Source of the DNA: CAYINU01 sp964364855
Lineage (GTDB): Bacteria > Margulisbacteria > Marinamargulisbacteria > CAYINU01
Direction of reading: 5' to 3'
Assembly (NCBI GenBank): GCA_964364855.1
Contig: CAYINU010000094.1
Coordinates: 1 to 5,385, forward strand
Length of the DNA stretch: 5,385 nucleotides
Under the pieces are notes generated by a model that saw nothing but the letters and a program-made list of their open reading frames with translations, was not told the DNA's origin and did no database searches. This document shows positions 1-5,234 of this stretch, one piece after another. How positions within the stretch are numbered: the stretch's first letter is position 1; each line of letters opens with the position of its first letter. Position numbers and translations under genes: made by a program.

Positions 1-116
1 CGTCCGGGAATGTGATGGTGGTGAAGTTGCGGATTAAAGACATCGATTCGAAGACGCCCGGTAGGGTTTCGGTCAGGCTGATGGACAAGAAAATAGATGG
101 TAAACTACCGCGGTAA
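1..116 (+). CDS. C-terminal tail of an unidentified protein (5' partial)
   Basis: The reading frame starting at base 3 is open from the window edge to a TAA at 114-116, giving the last 37 residues of a protein (SGNVMVVKLRIKDID at its start, KKIDGKLPR at its end). Valine, lysine and arginine residues alternate in a pattern that suggests beta strands, but there is no recognisable domain and I cannot name a function. The other two forward frames are interrupted by stops in this stretch. The TAA overlaps a possible ATG at 116 (TAATG), the same junction type seen in the nuo genes downstream, so this gene may be co-transcribed with the lipoprotein that follows. Too little is visible to rule out a chance open frame. 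Confidence 0.4.
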   Translation, partial: SGNVMVVKLRIKDIDSKTPGRVSVRLMDKKIDGKLPR

Positions 117-136
117 TGGAGACGCTAGGCAGTAAA

Positions 137-811
137 ATGAGGCGGGAGACATGGACGCGGCTGGCGGGAGTGGCAGCCCTGGCGGCGTTCGTAATGAGCG
201 TCGGGATGATGCCGCTACTCCCCGGCTGCGGCCGTGCGACCCCGTCATCGTCCGGCGGTGGTGGCTCCACGACCCCGACCTACGATCTGACCCTGACGAT
301 CACGACGGTGGATGGGACGGTGAACCGGTACCACCTGGAATGGGGGCCGTCGGCGAATGTGGGGCCGTATACGGAAATTGCAATTGGCAGCCGTAAGAGT
401 GGGGGATTTATCGTCGACCCGATGACAAGCCGGCAGACATCTGTGGATATTGTATTGGATGTGAATACGACGTATTCAATGTCGGTCATCAGCGAAATCA
501 CATCGACACGAAATCATTTTTCACAAATCGCAGAGTTATCGGTGCCGTTGCCGGACGACTATCCGAGACCGGTGAGTCTGAGTGTAGCCAGTGTGGAGAC
601 ATTGAGCCCGGAGGGCCGGACAACGAATATTGTGCTGACATGGACGCAGAGCACATTGCCGGCATCGGAATTTGGGCAGTATGAGGTATGGGATATCACC
701 TTTAATACAATGGGGTATTACGGGGCCCGAAATCCGTTTTCTGGTGTGTTTACTGCCAGTCGTCTGATCGCCTCCGGGGATCAGAGATGGAATATCTGGT
801 CTACGTCGTAG
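137..811 (+). CDS. Putative secreted lipoprotein with fibronectin-III-like domains (frameshifted, first part)
   Basis: This is an export signal followed by beta-rich repeats. From the ATG at 137 the N-terminus is basic (MRRETWTR), then a hydrophobic core (about residues 9-28), then a lipobox LLPGC with the lipidated Cys at residue 31, then a Ser/Gly/Thr-rich linker typical of lipoproteins. About residues 40-130 and 135 onward look like two Ig/FN3-type modules (spaced Trp/Tyr, LEW and LTW strand motifs). An in-frame ATG at 116 would add seven residues. I prefer 137 because it gives a compact signal peptide and has a weak AGG-type site upstream. The frame ends at a TAG just after WNIWSTS, in the middle of the second module. 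The missing strands are found in the next frame (see the entry at 788-987). The full protein would be about 283 residues. The specific role is unknown; display on an outer or inner membrane surface is inferred from the lipobox. Confidence 0.6.
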   Translation: MRRETWTRLAGVAALAAFVMSVGMMPLLPGCGRATPSSSGGGGSTTPTYDLTLTITTVDGTVNRYHLEWGPSANVGPYTEIAIGSRKSGGFIVDPMTSRQTSVDIVLDVNTTYSMSVISEITSTRNHFSQIAELSVPLPDDYPRPVSLSVASVETLSPEGRTTNIVLTWTQSTLPASEFGQYEVWDITFNTMGYYGARNPFSGVFTASRLIASGDQRWNIWSTS

Positions 812-987
812 ACACCCAAGGCCGCCGGACGCCGTCGAACTATATTGTTATCCTGTTCCGTGACGACTATCCACTGGGCGAACAATCGATCCGCACCGGT
901 AAAGTCTCGATCATCAACAACGGTGAGGAGAGTCAGATGACGATCGGAACGTTTGTGCCGATACCGGATTTTCCGATCAATGGGTGA
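788..987 (+). pseudogene. Frameshifted C-terminal part of the FN3-like lipoprotein
   Basis: The frame reading EYLVYVVDTQGRRTPSN continues the second fibronectin-III-like module exactly where the upstream frame (137-811) goes wrong. Y-x-V-x-x-VD-x-x-G-x-x-S/TPSN is the usual F-G strand pattern of FN3 domains. The frame runs to a TGA at 985-987 and gives a plausible C-terminus. An independent gene starting at the ATG at 787 is unlikely: there is no convincing ribosome site, and the peptide would be a domain fragment without a signal. One extra base between about 776 and 788 restores a single open frame. Candidate places are the GGGG run at 776-779 or the AGA-TGG junction at 785-790. Whether this is a real mutation or an assembly or sequencing error cannot be told from one sequence. 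Confidence 0.55.
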
Positions 988-1004
988 CATTTAACACTCA
1001 CCCC

Positions 1005-1020
1005 CGCGGGTACGCTCCTC
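1005..1020 (+). repeat. 16-bp direct repeat, copy 1
   Basis: CGCGGGTACGCTCCTC occurs here and again, identically, at 1097-1112, 92 bp downstream. Both copies lie in the non-coding spacer, which suggests a dispersed intergenic repeat unit rather than coding constraint. Confidence 0.7.
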
Positions 1021-1026
1021 CCTTCA

Positions 1027-1041
1027 TGGCCTTACAGGCCA
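1027..1041. repeat. Short hairpin (6-bp stem, 3-nt loop)
   Basis: TGGCCT at 1027-1032 is the reverse complement of AGGCCA at 1036-1041, with loop TAC. It lies between the two direct-repeat copies. No T-run follows, so it is not a clear terminator. Confidence 0.45.
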
Positions 1042-1056
1042 GCCGGGCAGCCTTGT

Positions 1057-1083
1057 CCTGACGTGACATTAAGTCACCTCAGG
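1057..1083. repeat. Inverted repeat: 10 paired bases with one mismatch
   Basis: CCTGA (1057-1061) pairs with TCAGG (1079-1083), and GTGAC (1063-1067) pairs with GTCAC (1073-1077). A single C/C mismatch separates the two stem parts and the loop is ATTAA. This is the strongest simple hairpin between the two direct repeats. It could act as an RNA structure at the end of the lipoprotein transcript or as part of a REP-like unit. No T-tract follows. Confidence 0.55.
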
Positions 1084-1096
1084 CCTGCGGTTCCGT

Positions 1097-1112
1097 CGCG
1101 GGTACGCTCCTC
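1097..1112 (+). repeat. 16-bp direct repeat, copy 2
   Basis: This is an identical second copy of the repeat at 1005-1020. It is flanked by an imperfect 15-bp duplication: TGCGGTTCCGTCGCG at 1086-1100 resembles TGCGGCTCCGGTGCG at 1126-1140 with three differences. The spacer is therefore built of several related short units. Confidence 0.7.
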
Positions 1113-1151
1113 ACAGTCGCCGCCGTGCGGCTCCGGTGCGTCCCCAAGAAA

Positions 1152-1222
1152 TGTCATCCCCGAGAAGTCGGGGATCCAGGAGCTAAACACCAAACTGGAT
1201 CCCCGCTTTCGCGAGGATGACA
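1152..1222. repeat. 71-bp imperfect palindrome, MITE-like dispersed repeat
   Basis: The ends are inverted: TGTCATCC (1152-1159) against GGATGACA (1215-1222). The inner parts also pair: CGGGGATCCAG (1169-1179) against CTGGATCCCCG (1195-1205). Each arm can also fold on itself, for example CCCCGA (1158-1163) with TCGGGG (1168-1173). This layout (GTCAT-CCCC-GGATCCAG, centre, mirror copy) is of a kind I know as a frequent non-coding dispersed palindrome in many bacterial genomes. It carries no ORF. I see no obvious target-site duplication. Its position between convergent genes fits either a neutral insertion or a bidirectional transcription barrier. Confidence 0.65.
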
Positions 1223-1260
1223 ACCCCCATTAAGCTAGTGCCATTACGCCTATTGCTTCA

Positions 1261-1944
1261 CTACTTTCGAAACGACTGCAGCATTTCGGTTTGGATTTGC
1301 TGAATTTCCAATAAGTGCTGCCACTGGTGAGAGATGAGCATATCAATTTTCGCGTTGAGTTGACGGATTTGCAACTCGGCTTTGAGATTGATCAGATAAT
1401 CGCTTTTGGCCCGCAGTCTGTCTTTTTGCTCCTGACGATTTTGACTCATCATGATCACCGGGGCTTGCAGCGCGGCGATGCAAGACAGGATCAGATTCAA
1501 AAAAACAAAGGGGTAGGGGTCAAAAACGTTTGCCATCAGGGCAAAGGTATTGGCCAAGACCCATATTATGAGCGTAGCCAAAAAGATCAGAATAAATGTC
1601 CAGCTGCCCGCAAAGGTTGCCAGCTTATCGGCCATGCGTTGCCCTAAGGTAAGGTTGGACTCCAGAACAGCATCGGGATCTGCTTCAGTAGGGCCATCAA
1701 ACATGGTATCGATCACTTTTTTTTCAAAGTCCGTCCATTCTTCTTTGGCATTGCGCAACACCGTTTCGACATGTTCGGCTCGCAAGGCATCCAGATCCGA
1801 AAAGCAAATGTAGCCATTGGGATCCAGGCCGGGTTGCTTTTGGGTAATGACAATGGACAGTGGTTCGCGGACCATGCTGATGGGATACAGCCGGCCAAGC
1901 GAGAAGTTGCGGTGACAGATTTGACAGATATTAGACTTTTGCAT
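1261..1944 (-). CDS. DUF1003 family membrane protein with N-terminal CxxC motif
   Basis: This is recognised as the DUF1003 (COG4420-type) family, whose biochemical role is unknown to me. From the ATG at 1944 it has 227 residues. The N-terminal part holds Cys7-x2-Cys10 and Cys47 (GYICFSDL), which look like a small metal-binding or redox motif. Two membrane segments follow at about 113-133 (after GSWTFI) and 143-165 (DPYPFVFLNLILS). Next come the family hallmark APVIMMSQNRQ at 161-171 and a long, probably helical cytoplasmic tail with HQWQHLLEIQQIQ. An in-frame TTG at 2004 would add 20 residues, but no ribosome site precedes it and a possible -10 element lies downstream of it. The ATG at 1944 itself has only a distant GAGGA (about 22 nt upstream), so the start is uncertain. 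The gene is divergent from the DUF423 gene and converges on the lipoprotein. Confidence 0.85.
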   Translation of the reverse strand: MQKSNICQICHRNFSLGRLYPISMVREPLSIVITQKQPGLDPNGYICFSDLDALRAEHVETVLRNAKEEWTDFEKKVIDTMFDGPTEADPDAVLESNLTLGQRMADKLATFAGSWTFILIFLATLIIWVLANTFALMANVFDPYPFVFLNLILSCIAALQAPVIMMSQNRQEQKDRLRAKSDYLINLKAELQIRQLNAKIDMLISHQWQHLLEIQQIQTEMLQSFRK

Positions 1945-2020
1945 CGGTGATTTTATTGTAATATCCTCATTGTAATCTGTTATACGGCCATTTTGAAAAA
2001 ACAATCATAAGGAGTTGCCA
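1945..2020. promoter_or_regulatory. AT-rich divergent promoter region between DUF1003 and DUF423 genes
   Basis: The two genes are transcribed away from each other across about 76 bp. On the + strand an extended -10-like TGTTATAC stands at 1978-1985. On the - strand the overlapping TATAAC could serve the DUF1003 gene. No strong -35 is present for either. Two exact copies of ATTGTAAT (1955-1962 and 1969-1976) sit side by side on the DUF1003 side and could be a tandem operator. The assignment rests on position and base composition, not on a confirmed motif. Confidence 0.35.
2009..2014 (+). promoter_or_regulatory. Shine-Dalgarno AAGGAG fixing the TTG start of the DUF423 gene
   Basis: AAGGAG ends six bases before the TTG at 2021, an ideal spacing. 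The TTG at 2015 follows it directly with no spacer and cannot use it. This selects 2021 as the start. Confidence 0.7.
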
Positions 2021-2374
2021 TTGAGTTTCGTTCTGGGATGCATCGTGTCTGCGATTGCCGTGACCTTATCTGCATTTGGTCATCATGCCTTGTCCGGGAT
2101 GCTTGGTCCGATGCAGTCGACCATGTTTGAAACGGCGTCTCGGTACCTGACCTTGGGTGGGATTTGGTTGATGATTTTGGGCCGCGCTGATGTTTCCGCT
2201 ATTTCAACCGCTGCATGGATCTGGATCGGTGTTGGCTTGGTGCTGTTTTGTGGTAGTTTGTTTCTTTTTATTGGGTGGCCTTGGCCCCCGCTCATGATTC
2301 TCACACCATTGGGCGGTGCGGCGATGATAGTGGGCCTATTGGTGGCTGGGCTTACGGCTTCGCGATACCGATAA
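2021..2374 (+). CDS. DUF423 family small integral membrane protein
   Basis: The 117-residue protein is the usual size for DUF423 (the YgdD-type family). It has the family's sequence pattern: AFGHHAL at 18-24, FETASRY at 36-42, LFCGSLFL at 75-82 and LTPLGGAAMIVG at 94-105. Four hydrophobic segments at about 3-22, 43-56, 64-84 and 91-112 indicate an inner-membrane protein that is almost wholly embedded. No enzyme activity is established for the family as far as I know. The start is a TTG with a well-placed AAGGAG. The gene diverges from the DUF1003 gene and ends 19 bases before the assembly gap, so its relation to the nuo operon is unknown. Confidence 0.85.
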   Translation: MSFVLGCIVSAIAVTLSAFGHHALSGMLGPMQSTMFETASRYLTLGGIWLMILGRADVSAISTAAWIWIGVGLVLFCGSLFLFIGWPWPPLMILTPLGGAAMIVGLLVAGLTASRYR

Positions 2375-2393
2375 CCCCACATCCGATCCGTGC

Positions 2394-2493
2394 NNNNNNN
2401 NNNNNNNNNNNNNNNNNNNNNNNNNNNNNNNNNNNNNNNNNNNNNNNNNNNNNNNNNNNNNNNNNNNNNNNNNNNNNNNNNNNNNNNNNNNNN
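2394..2493. other. Assembly gap of exactly 100 N
   Basis: One hundred consecutive N is the conventional placeholder for a scaffold gap, often of unknown true length. The DUF423 gene ends at 2374 and nuoA begins at 2553, so the gap lies in the spacer just upstream of the nuo operon. It may hide promoter sequence or further genes. Adjacency of the left and right parts depends on read-pair or reference scaffolding. Confidence 0.95.
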
Positions 2494-2531
2494 ACGGGAC
2501 GCAAAAGGGGCGTGCAAACTCCTGGCCAAAG

Positions 2532-2540
2532 TGTTAAAAT
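2532..2540 (+). promoter_or_regulatory. Possible extended -10 promoter element for nuoA
   Basis: TGTTAAAAT contains TAAAAT (five of six bases of TATAAT) preceded by TG in the extended -10 position. It ends 12 bases before the nuoA ATG, so transcription from it would give a leader of only a few bases. That would fit the lack of a ribosome site before nuoA. The matching -35 position (about 2512-2517, GTGCAA) is poor. The main operon promoter may instead lie in the N gap. Confidence 0.3.
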
Positions 2541-2552
2541 CCGTGATTTGAA

Positions 2553-2915
2553 ATGAGTGCCTATCTACCCATTTTGATGATGTTTGCAGTTGTCCTTGGA
2601 TTTGTGGCGACGACCATGGTGGCGACGCATTGGCTGGGTCCTCGTCGGCATTCTCGGGTCAAGGACGCTCCGTTTGAATGTGGCATTGAGTCCGTTGAAA
2701 ATGCCCGACGGCCTTTTTCGGTGAAGTATTTTTTGATTGCCATTTTGTTTGTCTTGTTTGATGTCGAAATTGTTTTCTTTTATCCTTGGGCTGTGAATTT
2801 CAAATCGTTGGGTTGGACGGGCTTTTTGGAAATGGGTCTGTTTATGGGCGTGTTTTTAATTGGATTTGCCTTCTTGCTACATCACGATGTGTTTGATTTT
2901 TTAAAGGACGACTAA
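2553..2915 (+). CDS. nuoA: NADH-quinone oxidoreductase (complex I) subunit A
   Basis: NuoA is a three-helix membrane subunit of proton-pumping complex I, at the junction of the membrane and peripheral arms near the quinone channel. The 120 residues include TM1 (about 5-27), a conserved loop with FECGIES at 41-47 and RRPFSVKYF at 52-60, TM2 with FDVEIVFFYPWA at 69-80, and TM3 (about 92-110). The acidic pair Asp70/Glu72 of the FDxE motif and loop Cys43 are all present. The ATG at 2553 is the only reasonable start, because an in-frame TGA lies at 2544-2546. No clear Shine-Dalgarno precedes it, unlike the genes that follow. It is the first gene of the nuo operon and is followed after one base by nuoB. 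Confidence 0.95.
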   Translation: MSAYLPILMMFAVVLGFVATTMVATHWLGPRRHSRVKDAPFECGIESVENARRPFSVKYFLIAILFVLFDVEIVFFYPWAVNFKSLGWTGFLEMGLFMGVFLIGFAFLLHHDVFDFLKDD

Positions 2916-2916
2916 T

Positions 2917-3480
2917 ATGTCTGGCTCTACGCCGTCTTCTACGTTTCCGACTCTGGCCCCCGCTCCGGAGGGAGTGTCGGGTAGTGGGTTTTTCCTAACA
3001 AGCTTGGACAAGGCAGTTGGGCTGGCCAGAAAAAACTCGCTGTGGCCTTTGCCGTTTGCCACCTCGTGTTGTGGCATTGAATTTATGGCCACGATGGCGT
3101 CTCACTATGACCTTGCGCGTTTTGGGTCAGAGCGGCCCAGTTTTTCTCCGCGACAGGCCGATCTGTTGATGGTGATGGGGACGATTGCCAAAAAATTGGG
3201 ACCTGTCTTAAAACAGGTTTACGAGCAAATGGCCGAGCCCCGATGGGTCATGGCCGTGGGGGCCTGTGCGGCGTCCGGCGGTATTTTTGATACGTATTCG
3301 GTGCTGCAAGGTATTGACCGTATCATTCCTGTGGATGTCTATGTGCCAGGTTGTCCGCCCCGACCCGAACAAATCATTGACGGGCTACTCAAAATCCAAG
3401 AATTGGTCGGCAGCGAGTCTCTGCGCCGACGCAATTCCGCCGAATATCAGGCCTTGTTGGCCAAATACAGGATTCAATAG
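2917..3480 (+). CDS. nuoB: NADH-quinone oxidoreductase (complex I) subunit B
   Basis: NuoB holds iron-sulfur cluster N2, the last electron carrier before quinone, in the peripheral arm next to NuoD. The 187-residue product has all four N2 cysteine ligands: Cys51-Cys52 in the TSCCGIEFMA motif, Cys117 in VGACAASGG, and Cys146 in VPGCPPRPEQ. Their spacing (66 and 29 residues) matches what I recall for the E. coli protein. Residues 1-22 are a Ser/Pro/Gly-rich, probably disordered N-terminal extension. The start is an ATG with AAAGGA (2903-2908) eight bases upstream, inside the end of nuoA. The stop TAG abuts the nuoC ATG with no spacer, indicating coupled translation. Confidence 0.97.
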   Translation: MSGSTPSSTFPTLAPAPEGVSGSGFFLTSLDKAVGLARKNSLWPLPFATSCCGIEFMATMASHYDLARFGSERPSFSPRQADLLMVMGTIAKKLGPVLKQVYEQMAEPRWVMAVGACAASGGIFDTYSVLQGIDRIIPVDVYVPGCPPRPEQIIDGLLKIQELVGSESLRRRNSAEYQALLAKYRIQ

Positions 3481-4053
3481 ATGACGTACGACAATCTCAG
3501 TCCGGCAGTTCCTGCCCGCAAACTCATCGTCCATCCCCAGCTGCATCCGTTGTATGACACGGTATGGGCCAGGATGCAGGAGCGCTTTAGAGATGGGGTG
3601 AGCCTGTGGCGGGAACCGGCGGACTATATGACCGTAGTGGTCGAAAAGCCGATTTGGGTTGAGGCCGTGACATTTTTATACCAAGAGCCGTCTTTGCAAT
3701 TTCAATTCCTGACCACGCTCTGCGGTGTCCATTATCCGGACATGAATCCGCCATCGATGGTCTTGGTGATCCACCTACACAGCCTGATCCACAATTGCCG
3801 TATCCGCTTAAAATGTTTTACCGCAGATGTGAAAGACCCGGTATTTCCGACGTTGACCGGTCTGTTTTCAGCGGCCAATTGGATGGAGCGGGAAACCTAT
3901 GACTTTTTTGGATTTGTGTTCACCGGTCATCCCAATCTCACCCGTATTTTAAACGAAGATGACCTGACCTTTTTCCCCATGCGAAAAGAGTACCCGCTCG
4001 AAGACCCCACCCGCGAAGACAAAGACGACAAGATGTTCGGGAGGTCAGACTAA
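3481..4053 (+). CDS. nuoC: NADH-quinone oxidoreductase (complex I) subunit C (30 kDa type)
   Basis: NuoC is a peripheral-arm subunit without cofactors that packs against NuoB and NuoD. The 190 residues contain the family signature at about 136-157: ERETYDFFGFVF followed by TGHPNLTRIL. A charged C-terminal tail follows, with FPMRKEYPLED at 165-175 and an Asp/Glu/Lys-rich run before MFGRSD. That tail resembles what I recall of Bacteroidota/FCB NuoC. It is a stand-alone NuoC, not the NuoCD fusion found in enterobacteria. The ATG at 3481 follows the nuoB stop directly, with an AGGA core at 3469-3472 eight bases upstream. Its TAA overlaps the nuoD ATG by one base. Confidence 0.95.
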   Translation: MTYDNLSPAVPARKLIVHPQLHPLYDTVWARMQERFRDGVSLWREPADYMTVVVEKPIWVEAVTFLYQEPSLQFQFLTTLCGVHYPDMNPPSMVLVIHLHSLIHNCRIRLKCFTADVKDPVFPTLTGLFSAANWMERETYDFFGFVFTGHPNLTRILNEDDLTFFPMRKEYPLEDPTREDKDDKMFGRSD

Positions 4054-5234
4054 TGGCCGATACAGCTCCCGACAAATACACCACGGTTAACATGGGGCCT
4101 ACGCACCCAGCTACCCACGGCATTTTGCAAAATGTCATTCATATCGATGGGGAACGGATCGTGGATGCCGTGCCCACCATCGGCTATATCCACCGTGCTT
4201 TTGAAAAGCTGGCCGAGCACCGGCCGTATTACCAAATTACGCCGCTGACAGATCGGATGAATTATTGTTCGTCTCCGATCAACAATATGGGATGGCACTT
4301 AGCGGTGGAAAAGTTGCTGGGCGTCCAAACCCCCAAAAAAGTGGACTACATGCGTGTGATTGTCATGGAGTTATCACGTATCAGCGACCACCTGATCTGC
4401 AATAGCGTATTGGGCGTGGATAGCGGTGCGTTTTCTGGGTTTTTGTATATGTTTCAGCACCGGGAAACCATTTATGACATCTATGAGGAGATTTCCGGGT
4501 CCCGCCTGACCACCAATATGGGCCGAATCGGCGGATTTGAGCGTGAGTTTAGTGAGCGAGCCTATGCTAAATTAAACACCTTTTTAAAAGCCTTTCCCGA
4601 GACCTTGCGCGAATTTGAAGGTCTGTTTAGCCGCAACCGTATTTTTATGGACCGGACCATCGGCGTAGGTGGGATTTCGGCGGAACGGGCCCTTAACTAT
4701 GGCTTTACCGGACCCAATTTGCGGGCGGCCGGCGTGGACTACGATGTTCGCGTAACGACGCCCTATTGTTCATACGGCGATTTCGAATTTGATATTCCGC
4801 TGGGTACCAACGGCGATTCCTATGACCGATTTATGGTGCGCAATGCGGAAATGTGGCAAAGCCTGCGCATTATCGAGCAGGCCTTAAAAAGGATGCCTGA
4901 AGGTCCGTATCACGCGGATGTTCCTGAGTTTTATCTGCCGCCGAAACAACAGGTCTATACCTACATGGAAGCCCTCATTTATCACTTTAAGATCGTGATG
5001 GGAGAAATTCCGGTCCCGGTGGGTGAAATCTACAGTTGCGTCGAAGGCGGAAACGGGGAACTGGGTTTTTATCTGATCAGCGATGGGGGGCGCACGCCGT
5101 TTCGGTTGCATTTTAGGCGACCTTGTTTTATTTATTATCAAGCTTTTCCGGAACTTGTTCGGGGAGCACTATTGTCTGACGCCGTTATCACCCTCAGCAG
5201 CTTGAATGTTATTGCGGGAGAATTGGATTCGTAA
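4053..5234 (+). CDS. nuoD: NADH-quinone oxidoreductase (complex I) subunit D (49 kDa type)
   Basis: NuoD forms the quinone-reduction site with NuoB. The 393 residues are full length for a stand-alone subunit. Visible family motifs are GPTHPATHG at 15-23, MNYCSSPINN at 69-78, ELSRISDHLICN at 106-117, TTNMGRIGGFER at 153-164, DRTIGVGGISAERALNYG at 200-217, EGGNGELGFYLISDGG at 331-346 and a GELDS end. His22 and Tyr71 correspond in position to the His/Tyr pair that contacts the quinone head group in structurally known complexes. The strong ribosome site GGGAGG (4039-4044) lies eight bases before the ATG, inside nuoC. Both ends use one-base TAATG overlaps, with nuoC and nuoE. The sequence style resembles FCB-group NuoD. 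No key residue appears to be missing. Confidence 0.97.
   Translation: MADTAPDKYTTVNMGPTHPATHGILQNVIHIDGERIVDAVPTIGYIHRAFEKLAEHRPYYQITPLTDRMNYCSSPINNMGWHLAVEKLLGVQTPKKVDYMRVIVMELSRISDHLICNSVLGVDSGAFSGFLYMFQHRETIYDIYEEISGSRLTTNMGRIGGFEREFSERAYAKLNTFLKAFPETLREFEGLFSRNRIFMDRTIGVGGISAERALNYGFTGPNLRAAGVDYDVRVTTPYCSYGDFEFDIPLGTNGDSYDRFMVRNAEMWQSLRIIEQALKRMPEGPYHADVPEFYLPPKQQVYTYMEALIYHFKIVMGEIPVPVGEIYSCVEGGNGELGFYLISDGGRTPFRLHFRRPCFIYYQAFPELVRGALLSDAVITLSSLNVIAGELDS

Larger units (their letters stand above)
988..1260. other. Non-coding convergent spacer rich in hairpins and repeats
   Basis: This spacer separates the 3' end of the + strand lipoprotein from the 3' end of the - strand DUF1003 gene. 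No convincing gene is seen on either strand. Its first part is GC-rich and holds two copies of a 16-bp direct repeat and several short hairpins. Its second part is a 71-bp imperfect palindrome. No clear U-tract follows any hairpin, so a standard intrinsic terminator is not evident, although the palindromes could slow or stop transcription from both sides. Confidence 0.6.

Noticed and set aside
151..396. Overlapping + strand open frame inside the lipoprotein gene
   Set aside because: It is an out-of-frame shadow with no domain, rich in Asp/Gly/Pro from GC-rich codons, while the main frame has a clear lipobox and FN3-like pattern.
785..800. Programmed -1 ribosomal frameshifting in the lipoprotein gene
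   Set aside because: No X-XXY-YYZ slippery heptamer or following strong stem is visible. A base loss or sequencing error explains it more simply.
982..1003. GGGTGA/TCACCC hairpin over the lipoprotein stop codon as an intrinsic terminator
   Set aside because: The 6-bp stem has a 10-nt loop and is followed by a C/G-rich stretch, not a T-run.
1005..1112. Direct repeats considered as a small CRISPR array
   Set aside because: There are only two copies, 16 bp long and 92 bp apart. Array repeats are longer and spacers much shorter and regular, and no cas gene is nearby.
1315..1813. Two + strand open frames opposite the DUF1003 gene
   Set aside because: They are antisense to a well-recognised family protein and their translations show no domain.
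2021..2041. VLGC near the start of the DUF423 protein as a lipobox
   Set aside because: The Cys is at residue 7 with no basic n-region or hydrophobic core before it, and the stretch is part of the first membrane helix of the DUF423 fold.
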